64,000 nt of DNA from Petrotoga mexicana DSM 14811 (GTDB lineage: Bacteria; Thermotogota; Thermotogae; Petrotogales; Petrotogaceae), in contig NZ_AZRN01000001.1 of the NCBI RefSeq assembly GCF_002895565.1, forward strand, positions 1-64,000, in the 5' to 3' direction. Position numbers and translations under genes: made by a program. This document shows positions 35,006-43,863 of this stretch, piece after piece; position 1 is the stretch's first letter, and every line of letters begins with the position of its first letter. The notes under the pieces were generated by a model. The model saw only the letters and a list, made by a program, of their open reading frames with translations. It ran no database searches and had not been told where the DNA came from.

Positions 35006-35536
35006 ATGATTAACTCCATCAAGCCAGAGAATTTTAACCCATACTTGGGCTATAAATTAGACCCAGGTGAACCAGGGTTGTCTAATAGTTCTCCTGCCTC
35101 TTTGAGTATACTTAGGGTGGCGGCCCATGAGTTGGGGAATATAAACCAATTTAAATCTCAGGCTCTGAAAAAAGGTGGAATTGTTATATATACAGACATC
35201 GACCTTAATCTTAAAAGAAGAGGAGGTTTTTTAGCCGCTGTTGGAGGACAATCCAAAGCTGTTATTTTGTATAGAAAAGAAATAAGCAAAAGTACTCCAC
35301 AAGATCCCGCTTATGAATTGCAAAATACAGAGAAACACACCGACGAAACAAAAGATATAAAGCAAAAGATCGAAAAAGAAATTCAAAAAATAACGAATGA
35401 ATTAAGAACAGAAACGGATCCAGAAAAAATTAAAAAGTTACTCAGCACCCTTCAATCTTTAGAAATTTATAAAAGTAATAGCTCTTCTTTAGATTTGGAG
35501 TTTATTTTAGGATTAACATTGGATCTAACGGTTTGA
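35006..35536 (+). CDS. Protein of unknown function
   Basis: A 176-residue soluble protein. The N-terminal half has P-x-L-G-Y-K-L-D-P-G-E-P-G, A-A-H-E-L-G-N-I-N-Q-F and a Gly-rich G-G-F-L-A-A-V-G-G-Q segment. The C-terminal half is charged and probably coiled coil (about 110-155). The His-Glu pair recalls a metalloprotease helix, but a second His at the usual spacing is absent. ATG at 35006 follows AAAGGTGA, which overlaps the alternative GTG at 34997. Not recognised. Confidence 0.65.
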   Translation: MINSIKPENFNPYLGYKLDPGEPGLSNSSPASLSILRVAAHELGNINQFKSQALKKGGIVIYTDIDLNLKRRGGFLAAVGGQSKAVILYRKEISKSTPQDPAYELQNTEKHTDETKDIKQKIEKEIQKITNELRTETDPEKIKKLLSTLQSLEIYKSNSSSLDLEFILGLTLDLTV

Positions 35537-36527
35537 TTCTAAAACTTCTTCTCTTTTATTACTTTTCTCCCATATCTCTTGGGGTTGGTCTTTTTCTATA
35601 AAATTAATCACCCAACGCCCCACAATTCTTTTGAATATATAACTTGATTTATGTCCTGCCAATAAACTTTTCACTTTTTTATTTGGTAATAAGTGTTGAA
35701 GATTATTTGTGGCTTTATGTGGCATGATCTTATCGAAAAGAGCTTTTATAAAAAGGACAGGTTGATTAACGAACTTAGCATAACTCAGAGAGTCGTAATG
35801 ATAACAAGTGATAGGTGTTTTTTGGAATATATCATCTATAGAATTGATATTATTTTTTACAAAGTTTGCCGCATCACTTCTAAATTTTTTACAAAACTCC
35901 TCGGAATCACACCCAAATGAATTTTTTTCTTTTGCGTATCTTTCCCTGACTTTTTCCGTATATGGTGAGTAAAAGTTTATCCATCTCCAATTCCCACCTG
36001 TGATCATCAAGATGCCTTTTTTAATCCTCTTATCGAGAGCTAGAGTCATAGTACCAATGATTCCTCCAAAAGATACCCCCATTAAGTACAAATGATTTTC
36101 GGAAAAATCATCGAAGGTTTCAAGCAAATCTATTGTCCTTCGAACGTCTTTTACAGAATTGTGAAAAAGTATGGTACATTCCTTTGGCTCGGGTGAATAA
36201 TAAGGGTCACCATCTTCTATATCATTTGGTTTTCTACTTAGATGGTAAGGAAGGATCACAACACTTGTTCTGTATCCAAATTTCTTAAAATACCTTCCGT
36301 ACCATTCAAGGTATGGAACGTTGTTGGGTCCAATACCGTGCAGAAAGACTATATCCCCTTTAACTTTTTGTTCTGGTTTAAACATATGAATGACCTGAGT
36401 TTCGTTCTCTTTGTAGATAGGGTCAGTATATACCGTGTCGAAAGTATAAACAGAATAATCGTTTTCATCTCTTACTTTGTAATTTATTGGGGTTTTAGGA
36501 TAATTAAAAATATAGTCCGTTGTTCAT
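35525..36527 (-). CDS. Alpha/beta hydrolase with apparent N-terminal frameshift
   Basis: The intact part (ATG at 36385 to 35525, 286 residues) is an alpha/beta hydrolase: H-G-I-G near the oxyanion site, nucleophile elbow G-V-S-F-G-G, Asp in A-L-F-D-K and His in A-G-H-K. Upstream, the same frame stays open and reads like protein (Y-K-V-R-D-E-N-D-Y-S-V-Y-T-F). It lacks a start codon before the stop at about 36527. In the neighbouring frame, ATG at 36527-36525 after GAGGTG gives M-N-N-G-L-Y-F and joins the main frame if one T is removed from the T5 run (36510-36506). Either the base is an error or the gene is shifted. Substrate unknown. Confidence 0.75.
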
Positions 36528-36671
36528 CACCTCGTGTTTTAAACGTGAAATTGATATTTATACATCTCTATTTTACAAAATTATATTTACTTCTTCTTAA
36601 AAGAAATATTATAAAATTCTGTTATTATAATAAAAAATACCTATATAGGGTATAGGAGGTGGAAGAATAAC

Positions 36672-36914
36672 ATGCAACATGTAAAGATAAAGGTTTATAC
36701 AACTCCAAGTTGTCCTTGGTGCAGAAAAGCCAAATCGTATTTTAGAGGTTTAGGAATAAAATTTAAAGAAGTTGATGTTTCAAAAGATCCAAAAGCGGCA
36801 GAAGAATTAGTTCGAAGAACTCATCAAATGGGGACACCGGTAATTCAAATTGGAAATCATTATATAATCGGTTTTGATAAAAACAAAATAGATAGTATAC
36901 TTGGAATAAACTAA
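36672..36914 (+). CDS. Glutaredoxin-like protein
   Basis: An 80-residue glutaredoxin/NrdH-type thiol oxidoreductase. The redox motif is C-P-W-C (residues 14-17) in T-T-P-S-C-P-W-C-R-K-A-K; the cis-Pro motif T-P-V-I-Q-I and G-F-D follow. AGGAGG (36654-36659) is 12 bases before the ATG. A TATAAT-like element lies at 36626-36631 without a good -35. The partner reductase is not in the window. Confidence 0.9.
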   Translation: MQHVKIKVYTTPSCPWCRKAKSYFRGLGIKFKEVDVSKDPKAAEELVRRTHQMGTPVIQIGNHYIIGFDKNKIDSILGIN

Positions 36915-36959
36915 AACAATAATTTCAACAATAATCAAAAAGTAACTTTTTGTTATTCT

Positions 36960-36988
36960 TTGTGTTATTTGAATATGTTATCTTATAA
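36960..36988 (+). promoter_or_regulatory. Possible promoter of the lysine operon
   Basis: TTGTGT (36960-36965) and TTATAA (36983-36988) with a 17-base spacer lie just upstream of the lysine riboswitch. Both hexamers differ from consensus, so the call is moderate. Confidence 0.45.
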
Positions 36989-37003
36989 CAAAGTTAATTA
37001 TTT

Positions 37004-37174
37004 AAAGCGGAGGCGCAACCGAGAATAGTAACTTCTTCTATTTGTAGAGGGTATTTTAGAAGAAGCGAAAGGCGAGGTTGCCGAAGAAGTAAGAAGAAAG
37101 CCCTCATCTTCTGACTTCTGGGTATGTGGGGAATACCTACATAACTGTCACGTGAAGAACGTGGAGAGCCGCTG
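37004..37174 (+). ncRNA. Lysine riboswitch (L box)
   Basis: The conserved core is directly readable: GCGGAGGCGCAACCGAGAATAG at the 5' side, GAAAGGCGAGGTTGCCGAAG in the middle, then the GGGTATGTGGGGAATACC hairpin, CTGTCACGTGAAGAACGTGG and the closing GAGAGCCGC. The arrangement matches the T. maritima asd riboswitch closely. It lies upstream of asd and the rest of the lysine genes and is followed by a terminator, so lysine binding should stop transcription. Confidence 0.93.
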
Positions 37175-37204
37175 AAAATGAGAAAAAAATATTTTCTTAT
37201 TATT

Positions 37205-37239
37205 AAGACCTCTCCACTGTGAGAGGTCTTCGATTTTTT
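37205..37239 (+). terminator. Riboswitch-controlled terminator
   Basis: AAGACCTCTC (37205-37214) pairs with GAGAGGTCTT (37221-37230) around CACTGT, followed by CGA and six T. It lies between the lysine aptamer and asd, in the right place for an intrinsic terminator used when lysine is bound. Confidence 0.9.
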
Positions 37240-37252
37240 GGAGGTGCTTTTT

Positions 37253-38224
37253 TTGAAAGTTGGAGTTGTAGGAGCTACCGGTGAGGTAGGAAGAACATTT
37301 TTAAAGTTATTTGAAGAATACAAACTAATAAACGAAATTTCCGAATTGCGTTTGTTTGCATCGGAAAGGTCTCAAGGGCAAGAGATCGAGGTCGGTTCTA
37401 AAAGATATACCGTGGAAAAGCTGCAAGAAGAGAATATGAAAGAGAAGTTTGATTACCTTTTTTTCTCGGCAGGCGCCTCGGTGTCAAAAAGATTCGCTCC
37501 CATAGCACAAAAATCCGGAAATGTTGTAATAGACAATTCTTCACAATTTAGGATGGACGAAACGATTCCACTTGTTGTTCCAGAAATTAATGCAGAGTTG
37601 TTGAAAAATTATAAAGGAATAATTGCAAACCCTAACTGTTCAACCATTCAAATGGTTTTGGCCCTTAACGGCATCCATCGTGAGCTAGGTTTAAAAGAGA
37701 TAGTTGTCTCTACATATCAGGCAGTATCTGGCGCTGGAAACAAGGGCATAACTGAACTTTTAAACCAAGAAAAAGGGATAAACGAAGTGAATCATTTTCC
37801 AAGGATCATAAAGAACAACGTTATACCATTGATAGGCGAAAAAAAGGAGAACGGCTTTACTTTTGAAGAAGAAAAGATGATAAACGAACCTAGAAAAATT
37901 TTTTCTGATGAAGAAATTAAAATATTTCCGACAACAGTTAGAGTGCCTGTACTCTACGGACATTCTGAATCGATTTTCTTCAGAACAAAGCTGGATTCTT
38001 CTGTTGATGAGATTATAAAATTGGTTGAATCAACTCCAAACGTCGAGTACAACGAGGAAAAAATCACCCCCGTAGAAATTGCGGGAAGTGATATTACATT
38101 TGTCTCTAGAATAAGAAAGATCGAAGAAAAAACCTTTTTGATATGGGTTATAGCGGATAATATAAGAGTTGGTGCTGCTACCAATGCAATTAGAATACTT
38201 CAAAAACACAGGGAATTGAACTGA
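37253..38224 (+). CDS. asd: Aspartate-semialdehyde dehydrogenase
   Basis: Asd reduces aspartyl phosphate to the semialdehyde, the branch point to lysine. Seen are the Rossmann motif G-A-T-G-E-V-G, the catalytic Cys129 in A-N-P-N-C-S-T, and H-S-E-S with the active-site His. The TTG start at 37253 is preferred because GGAGGTG (37240-37246) lies just upstream; 323 residues is typical. First gene of the riboswitch-controlled lysine operon. Confidence 0.95.
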   Translation: MKVGVVGATGEVGRTFLKLFEEYKLINEISELRLFASERSQGQEIEVGSKRYTVEKLQEENMKEKFDYLFFSAGASVSKRFAPIAQKSGNVVIDNSSQFRMDETIPLVVPEINAELLKNYKGIIANPNCSTIQMVLALNGIHRELGLKEIVVSTYQAVSGAGNKGITELLNQEKGINEVNHFPRIIKNNVIPLIGEKKENGFTFEEEKMINEPRKIFSDEEIKIFPTTVRVPVLYGHSESIFFRTKLDSSVDEIIKLVESTPNVEYNEEKITPVEIAGSDITFVSRIRKIEEKTFLIWVIADNIRVGAATNAIRILQKHRELN

Positions 38225-38234
38225 GGTGCAGGGA

Positions 38235-39467
38235 TTGAAAAAAGAACTTCCCTTTTCAGAGAAAGAGTTAAATACTTTATTAAAGAGAGTACAAACACCT
38301 TTTTATCTCTACGATGAAGAAGGTATAAGAAATAGAATAAGAACATTAAAAGATGCTTTTTCTTGGGTTGATTTCAAAGAGTTTTTTGCTGTGAAGGCAA
38401 CCCCCAATCCCAACATATTAAAGATCACAAAAGAAGAAGGTTGTGGAGTAGATTGTAGCTCAATGGCAGAACTGGTGGCAGCAGAAAAAAGCGGGTTCGT
38501 GAATAGTGATATTCTCTTTACATCCAACGATACCCCATTGCAAGAGTATGAAAAGGCTTTATCTTTAAACGCCATTTTGAATCTTGACGATGTAAGTCAC
38601 ATTGATTTATTGAAAGAAAAGCATGCGTTACCTGACATGATGTCCATCAGATACAATCCAGGCGGGAATTTTGGGAACGAGATAATAGGGAATTTAAAGG
38701 AATCAAAATTTGGAGTACCAAAAAGGGATCTTATAAATGGTTTCGCGAGACTTAAAGATTATGGGGTTAAAAGATTCGGACTGCATGCGATGTTGATCTC
38801 AAACGAATTGAACCCTCAAAATATCATAAAAGTCGCCCAATTTCTTTTTGAAACCGCTGTGGAAGTGAATAAAAAATTAAGGATAGATTTTGAATTCATT
38901 AATCTCGGTGGCGGTTTTGGTATACCTTATAAACCTGAAGAAAAGGAACTTGATATATACTACATATCACGTCAAATAAAAAAAATGTATGAGGATATTT
39001 TACTGGAAAATGGACTAAAACCTCCAAAAATATATATGGAGCATGGAAGATACATCACGGGTCCTAATGGTTACCTCATTACAAAAGTCTTGCATATAAA
39101 AAATTCTTACAAAAAATATGCGGGAATTGACGCTAACTCTGCAAATTTACTGAGACCCGCTATGTACAAGGCTTATCATCATATAACGGTATTAAATAAA
39201 AATTCTGATGAAAAAACAGAGTTGTACGATGTAGTGGGATCGTTATGCGAAAATAACGACAAACTCGCAACAGATCGATTATTACCAAAATTGGAACGAG
39301 GAGACGTCTTAGTTTTTCATGATGTTGGCGCACATGGATACTCCATGGGATATAATTATAATGGAAAATTAAGATCTGCTGAGTATTTGTTCACCAAAGA
39401 TAGAGAATTCAAAATGATAAGAAGAGCCGAAACGTTGGATGATTACTTTGCTACTTTAAATTTCTAA
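38235..39467 (+). CDS. lysA: Diaminopimelate decarboxylase
   Basis: The last step to lysine. A PLP fold III decarboxylase with the PLP Lys in A-V-K-A-T-P-N-P, G-V-D-C-S-S-M-A-E-L, the Gly-rich L-G-G-G-F-G-I-P phosphate-binding loop, E-H-G-R-Y and the C-terminal G-S-L-C-E-N-N-D motif with the active-site Cys. TTG at 38235 follows GAGGTGCAGGGA; the GTG at 38226 overlaps that site. Found early in the operon rather than last. Confidence 0.92.
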   Translation: MKKELPFSEKELNTLLKRVQTPFYLYDEEGIRNRIRTLKDAFSWVDFKEFFAVKATPNPNILKITKEEGCGVDCSSMAELVAAEKSGFVNSDILFTSNDTPLQEYEKALSLNAILNLDDVSHIDLLKEKHALPDMMSIRYNPGGNFGNEIIGNLKESKFGVPKRDLINGFARLKDYGVKRFGLHAMLISNELNPQNIIKVAQFLFETAVEVNKKLRIDFEFINLGGGFGIPYKPEEKELDIYYISRQIKKMYEDILLENGLKPPKIYMEHGRYITGPNGYLITKVLHIKNSYKKYAGIDANSANLLRPAMYKAYHHITVLNKNSDEKTELYDVVGSLCENNDKLATDRLLPKLERGDVLVFHDVGAHGYSMGYNYNGKLRSAEYLFTKDREFKMIRRAETLDDYFATLNF

Positions 39468-39479
39468 GTAAGATAGGCT

Positions 39480-40010
39480 GCATTTCCTTATGGGGGGGAG
39501 TAGATTTTAAGAACCTCAGGTCCCTTCCATAATGGTAGACAAGCCTGGTTAAGGGGGCCGCAGGTCCCTTCCTTAAAAACGAGCGGGCCGCGGGGTGAAA
39601 GGGCGCTAACAAAGTATAAGCCCAGCTTACAAAAATAGTTTTAAAAAGGTCACAGGGCGGAGCCCTCTCCCACCAGGGTCTAAGGGACCGCAGGTCCCTT
39701 CCTTAAAACGGGTGGGAAGCGGGGAGAAGGGGCGCTAACAAAGACTAAGCACAGCTTACAAAAAAATGTTTTAAAAGGGTCACAGGGCGAAGCCCTCCCC
39801 CACCAGGGTCTAAGGGACACAGATCCCTTCCTTAAAACGGGTGGGAAGCGGGGTGAAAGGGCGCTATCAAAATCTAAGCGCAACTTACAAAAAAATGTTT
39901 TAAAAGGGTCACAGGGCGGAGCCCTCCCCCACCAGGGTCTAAGGGACCGCAGGTCCCTTCCATAAAACGGGTGGGGAGCGGGGTGAAAGGGCGCTATAAA
40001 CAGAGATATA
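39480..40010 (+). repeat. Tandem array of the ~130-bp repeat
   Basis: The gap of about 560 bases between lysA and dapA is almost entirely repeat. The marker TAAGGGA recurs at 39681, 39811 and 39940 (period 129-130), with partial units before and after. Each unit has GGGACC-GCA-GGTCCC, then GGGTGGGGAGCGGGGTGAAAG, a TAAGC...GCTTA hairpin and CACAGGGCGGAGCCCTCC. There is no credible gene inside. Confidence 0.9.
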
Positions 40011-40033
40011 AAACTTTAAAGGAGGAATCCCAA

Positions 40034-40912
40034 ATGTTTACTGGTGTTGGAACAGCTATTATCACACCTTTCGACAAGGAAACAAACGTCGATTATAATT
40101 CATTAAAAACTTTTGTTAAATATCAGCTTGATAATGGTGTTGACAGTTTAATAGTTTTAGGAACTACTGGAGAAGCACCTGCTATTGAAGAGGAAGAAAG
40201 AGAAAAAATAGTCAATACCGTAGTAGAAATTGTCAATAAAAAGGTTCCCGTTATTGTGGGAACGGGGACAAACAACGTGAATCACGTTTTGAAAAACAAT
40301 AAATTGGCTGAAAGTGCTGGTGCAGATGGTTTATTAATCGTCACCCCTTACTACAATAAGAGCACGCAAAAAGGATTGATAGAGTATTTTAAGTACATCT
40401 CTGAAAGAACAACTTTACCAATAATAATGTACAACGTTCCTTCGAGAACTGGCATGAATATAAATCCAGAAACAGCCGTTTCTATCCACGAAAACTGTAA
40501 AAACGTTATTGGAGTAAAAGAAGCAAGTAGTAATATATCTCAAATTGTAGAATTATTTTCAATAAAGCCAGATTCTCTAAAGGTATTTTCCGGAAACGAT
40601 GATCAAGTGCTTCCTATAATGAGCTTAGGAGGAGATGGACTTATCTCGGTTACGTCTAATGTTGCCCCAAAACCTTTCGTTGAATTGACTCATAGCATTC
40701 TTAACAACGATTTAGAAAAGGCAAGAAAATTAAACAATCAATTTATGAAACTCAACAAACTTTTATTCAAAGAGGTCAACCCCATTCCTGTCAAATACGC
40801 CGTTTCTTTGTTAGGTTTATGCGAAAATGTCGTGAGATTACCGTTGGTGAAAGCAAGTCAAGAAACAGAGAAACTTCTAAAAGAAGAGATGGAAAGGTTG
40901 AATTTACTATGA
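40034..40912 (+). CDS. dapA: 4-hydroxy-tetrahydrodipicolinate synthase
   Basis: DapA condenses aspartate semialdehyde with pyruvate. Seen are G-T-T-G-E-A-P-A, Tyr133 in M-Y-N-V-P-S-R-T-G, and the Schiff-base Lys162 in G-V-K-E-A-S, the same positions as in well-studied enzymes within one residue. ATG at 40034 follows GGAGGAATCC. Its 292-residue length is standard. The stop overlaps the dapB ATG. Confidence 0.96.
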   Translation: MFTGVGTAIITPFDKETNVDYNSLKTFVKYQLDNGVDSLIVLGTTGEAPAIEEEEREKIVNTVVEIVNKKVPVIVGTGTNNVNHVLKNNKLAESAGADGLLIVTPYYNKSTQKGLIEYFKYISERTTLPIIMYNVPSRTGMNINPETAVSIHENCKNVIGVKEASSNISQIVELFSIKPDSLKVFSGNDDQVLPIMSLGGDGLISVTSNVAPKPFVELTHSILNNDLEKARKLNNQFMKLNKLLFKEVNPIPVKYAVSLLGLCENVVRLPLVKASQETEKLLKEEMERLNLL

Positions 40913-41547
40913 AGATAGGCATAGTCGGATACAAAGGACGAATGGGAAAAGAAATAAAAGACCTCTTTGAGGAAAAGAATCATGAATTTGTCTGGGGATA
41001 CGATAAAGATGGTGAGTATTTTCAAGAAACCCCCCAAATTATTATCGATTTTTCACTTCCCGAAGTTTTTGAAAAAACTGAAGATTACGTGAAAAAATTT
41101 AACGTTCCATTGATCATTGGAACAACAGGGCTTCAAGATGAACAGATTGAAGCTTTAAAGGCTTTAGCTAAAGATGTACCTGTAGTTCAAAGCTACAACT
41201 TTTCGATCGGCATACAATTGTTTCTAAAGATGGTGGACTTTTTGAAAGATAAAATCGACGGGTGGGATATTGAGATAGTTGAAACACATCATAGATTTAA
41301 AAAAGATAAGCCTTCTGGAACAGCCAAGATGATAAAAGAAAGCTTGGATAAAGATGTACCTATAAGCTCATTAAGATTGGGAAATGTAGCAGGGGATCAT
41401 GTATTGTACATGGCGAACTTGGGCGAAGTTCTCAGTATTTCTCATAGGGCTTTATCAAGAAGAGCTTTCGCGGAAGGGGTCCTTAAGTCCGCAGAGTTTG
41501 TAACCAATAAAAAGAATGGGTATTTTACCTTTACAGATGTAATTTAA
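40909..41547 (+). CDS. dapB: 4-hydroxy-tetrahydrodipicolinate reductase
   Basis: A 212-residue DapB, the short form also typical of Thermotoga. N-terminal nucleotide site G-I-V-G-Y-K-G-R-M-G-K; catalytic motif E-T-H-H-R-F-K-K-D-K-P-S-G-T-A-K. The ATG overlaps the dapA stop (ATGA), indicating coupling; longer in-frame starts inside dapA are not credible. Confidence 0.95.
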   Translation: MKIGIVGYKGRMGKEIKDLFEEKNHEFVWGYDKDGEYFQETPQIIIDFSLPEVFEKTEDYVKKFNVPLIIGTTGLQDEQIEALKALAKDVPVVQSYNFSIGIQLFLKMVDFLKDKIDGWDIEIVETHHRFKKDKPSGTAKMIKESLDKDVPISSLRLGNVAGDHVLYMANLGEVLSISHRALSRRAFAEGVLKSAEFVTNKKNGYFTFTDVI

Positions 41548-41548
41548 G

Positions 41549-41910
41549 CGGATCAGGTCACAGGGCGGAGCCCTCCCCCACTAGGGTCTAAGGGACCGCA
41601 GGTCCCTTCCATAAAACGGGTGGGGAGCGGGGTGAAAGGGCGCTAACAAAGTCTAAGCATAGCTTACAAAAAATAGTTTTAAAAGGGTCACAGGGCGGAG
41701 CCCTTCCCCCGCAGGGTCTAAGGGACCGTAGGTCCCTTCCATAAAACGGGTGGGGAGCGGGGTGGAAGGGTGCTAACAAAGTCTAAGCATAGCTTACAAA
41801 AAATTGTTTTAAAAGGGTCACAGGGCGGAGCCCTCCCCCACTAGGGTCTAAGGGACCGCAGGTCCCTTCCTTAAAATGGGTGGGGAACGGGGTGAAAGGG
41901 CGCTAAAACA
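41549..41910 (+). repeat. Second tandem array of the ~130-bp repeat
   Basis: TAAGGGA markers at 41589, 41719 and 41849 show an exact 130-base period. The units match the array at 39.5-40.0 kb nearly base for base. The middle hairpin here reads TAAGC-ATA-GCTTA. The array lies between dapB and dapH in the sense orientation. Confidence 0.9.
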
Positions 41911-41927
41911 GTTAATAGGAGGTCATC

Positions 41928-42629
41928 ATGAACACCGAAGAAATAATAAATTTAATAGCAAACTCAAAGAAAAAGAATCCTTTAAAGATCTATATTAAAG
42001 GTAACCTCAAAGAAATAGATTTTTCCAATGTAGAATTTTACGGTAACAACGAATTCGGAATCTTGTTTTGCGAAGAAGAAGATTTCAAAACAATTTATGA
42101 GAATAATAAAGATTCTATAATTAATTACAGAATAGAAAGAGATAGAAAGAATTCAGCTATACCTTTGGCAGATTTATCTAAATACAACGCGAGAATAGAA
42201 CCAGGTGCTATAATAAGGGATCTTGTGGAGATAGGCGACGGTTGTGTTATTATGATGGGTGCCGTCATCAATATAGGAGCTTGTATTAAAGAAAACACCA
42301 TGATAGATATGAATGTTGTTATAGGAGGAAGGGCTCAAATAGGTAAAAATTGCCATATTGGTGCAGGAGCAGTTATAGCAGGAGTAATAGAACCACCGAG
42401 TGCTCAACCAGTGGTGATTGAGGATAATGTTCTCATTGGAGCTAACGCAGTGGTATTAGAAGGGGTCAAAGTAGGTCAGGGATCAATAATCGGTGCAGGT
42501 TCTGTTGTAATTTCTGATGTCGAACCTTACTCTGTGATAGCCGGAGTCCCTGCGAAATTCATTAAGAAGGTTGACGATAAAACAAAAGCCAAAACGCAAC
42601 TTGTAGAAGGACTTAGAAATTTGAAATAA
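41928..42629 (+). CDS. dapH: Tetrahydrodipicolinate N-acetyltransferase
   Basis: A 233-residue DapH. The N-terminal domain resembles the DapH-specific part; the rest is a left-handed beta helix with repeated hexapeptides ([29 protein letters not shown]) and the P-A-K end. It shows that this organism uses the acetylated branch to lysine. AATAGGAGGTC precedes the ATG. Confidence 0.94.
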   Translation: MNTEEIINLIANSKKKNPLKIYIKGNLKEIDFSNVEFYGNNEFGILFCEEEDFKTIYENNKDSIINYRIERDRKNSAIPLADLSKYNARIEPGAIIRDLVEIGDGCVIMMGAVINIGACIKENTMIDMNVVIGGRAQIGKNCHIGAGAVIAGVIEPPSAQPVVIEDNVLIGANAVVLEGVKVGQGSIIGAGSVVISDVEPYSVIAGVPAKFIKKVDDKTKAKTQLVEGLRNLK

Positions 42630-42663
42630 TTTATTTATATAAATTTACCGGGGTGGATTACTT

Positions 42664-43863
42664 ATGAAATTGATAGTTCAAAAGTATGGAGGAAGTTCTC
42701 TTGCAGATTCTGAAAGGTTGAACAATGTTGCCAAGAGAATATGTAACAAAGTAGAAGAAGGGTTTAAAGTATTAGTTGTGGTTTCTGCAAGAGGAGAGAC
42801 CACAAATAGATTGATATCATTAGCTAAAGAAACAGTTAAAAATCCTGAGCCACGAGAATTGGATATGCTTTTAGCTACAGGAGAACAGATCAGTGCTTCG
42901 CTGTTATCGATGATGTTGAACGATAGAGGTATCAAATCAAAATCCATGAATGCCTTTCAATTAAGATTATTAACTACTTCTGACTACAATGAGGCTCAGA
43001 TCAAAGCAATAAACAAAGATACAATCCACAAAAACCTTACAAACAACGATGTTTTAGTTATTACAGGATTTCAAGGTGTTACAGAAGAAGGAGATTTAAC
43101 AACCTTGGGAAGAGGGGGTTCTGATACTTCCGCGGTGGCTCTAGCCGCTTCTCTAAACGTTAAATGTGAAATTTACAGTAATTTTGCCGGTATTTATACC
43201 GTTGATCCAAAGATTTATCCCCAAGCAAAAAAATTAAAGTACGTTACTTACGATGAAATGCTAGAAATGGCGGCTTTAGGAGCGAAAGTATTGCACCCAA
43301 GGTCGGTAGAAATCGCTAAAAAGTTTAATGTGGAGTTATACTGTGCATCGTCTTTTTCAGATGAGGAGGGAAGTTACGTGGTCGATAATTACAACGAATA
43401 TATAGAAGAACCTGTTGTAACCGGTTTAAGTGTGGATGAAAATCAAATTCAAGTCACTATTTTTAATCTTCCAACGGGCCATTTTTTTATTAATAAAATT
43501 TTTGAAATCGCCGCCAACAAAAACTTAAACATTGATATGATATCCGTTATAAAAAATAATGAAAAAGTTGATATCTCTTTCAGCATCGTAGACAGTGTAA
43601 TCGATAATTTTAGAGAACTTTTAAATGAATCCATTAAAAATTATCAAGAGAATTTTATCGATTTTAAAAATGATTTAGTTAAAATCTCAGTAGTTGGAAT
43701 AGGTATGAAAAAGGCAAGAGGGGTGGCTTCCCGGTTTTTTAAGGCTATTGAAGATATCCCTATTTTTTTGGTGACTACTTCGGAAATAAAAATTTCATGT
43801 TTGATTCCAAAAGAGTATAAACAAAAAGCTGTTGAAAGTTTAGCAAAGGAGTTTGATTTATGA
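42664..43863 (+). CDS. lysC: Aspartate kinase
   Basis: A 399-residue monofunctional aspartokinase, the first step of the pathway. N-terminal kinase domain with V-Q-K-Y-G-G-S-S-L, G-R-G-G-S-D-T-S-A and D-P-K-I-Y-P; two C-terminal ACT domains (about 260-399) for feedback control. It lies in the lysine operon, so a lysine-sensitive isoform is likely. The stop overlaps the next ATG. Confidence 0.94.
   Translation: MKLIVQKYGGSSLADSERLNNVAKRICNKVEEGFKVLVVVSARGETTNRLISLAKETVKNPEPRELDMLLATGEQISASLLSMMLNDRGIKSKSMNAFQLRLLTTSDYNEAQIKAINKDTIHKNLTNNDVLVITGFQGVTEEGDLTTLGRGGSDTSAVALAASLNVKCEIYSNFAGIYTVDPKIYPQAKKLKYVTYDEMLEMAALGAKVLHPRSVEIAKKFNVELYCASSFSDEEGSYVVDNYNEYIEEPVVTGLSVDENQIQVTIFNLPTGHFFINKIFEIAANKNLNIDMISVIKNNEKVDISFSIVDSVIDNFRELLNESIKNYQENFIDFKNDLVKISVVGIGMKKARGVASRFFKAIEDIPIFLVTTSEIKISCLIPKEYKQKAVESLAKEFDL

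Noticed and set aside
35006-35536. Metalloprotease based on a His-Glu pair
   Set aside because: The second His of HExxH is replaced (H-E-L-G-N), and no other metal ligand is evident.
36990-37240. T-box or other leader upstream of asd
   Set aside because: No T-box sequence was found, while the lysine riboswitch core is clear.
39680-39883. Minus-strand open frame in the lysA-dapA gap
   Set aside because: It is read from the tandem repeat; similar frames appear at other copies (41588-41779, 46858-47247, 53612-53914).
39480-41910. Possible CRISPR array
   Set aside because: The period is about 130 bases, the whole unit is conserved, and there are no short repeats with unique spacers or cas genes.
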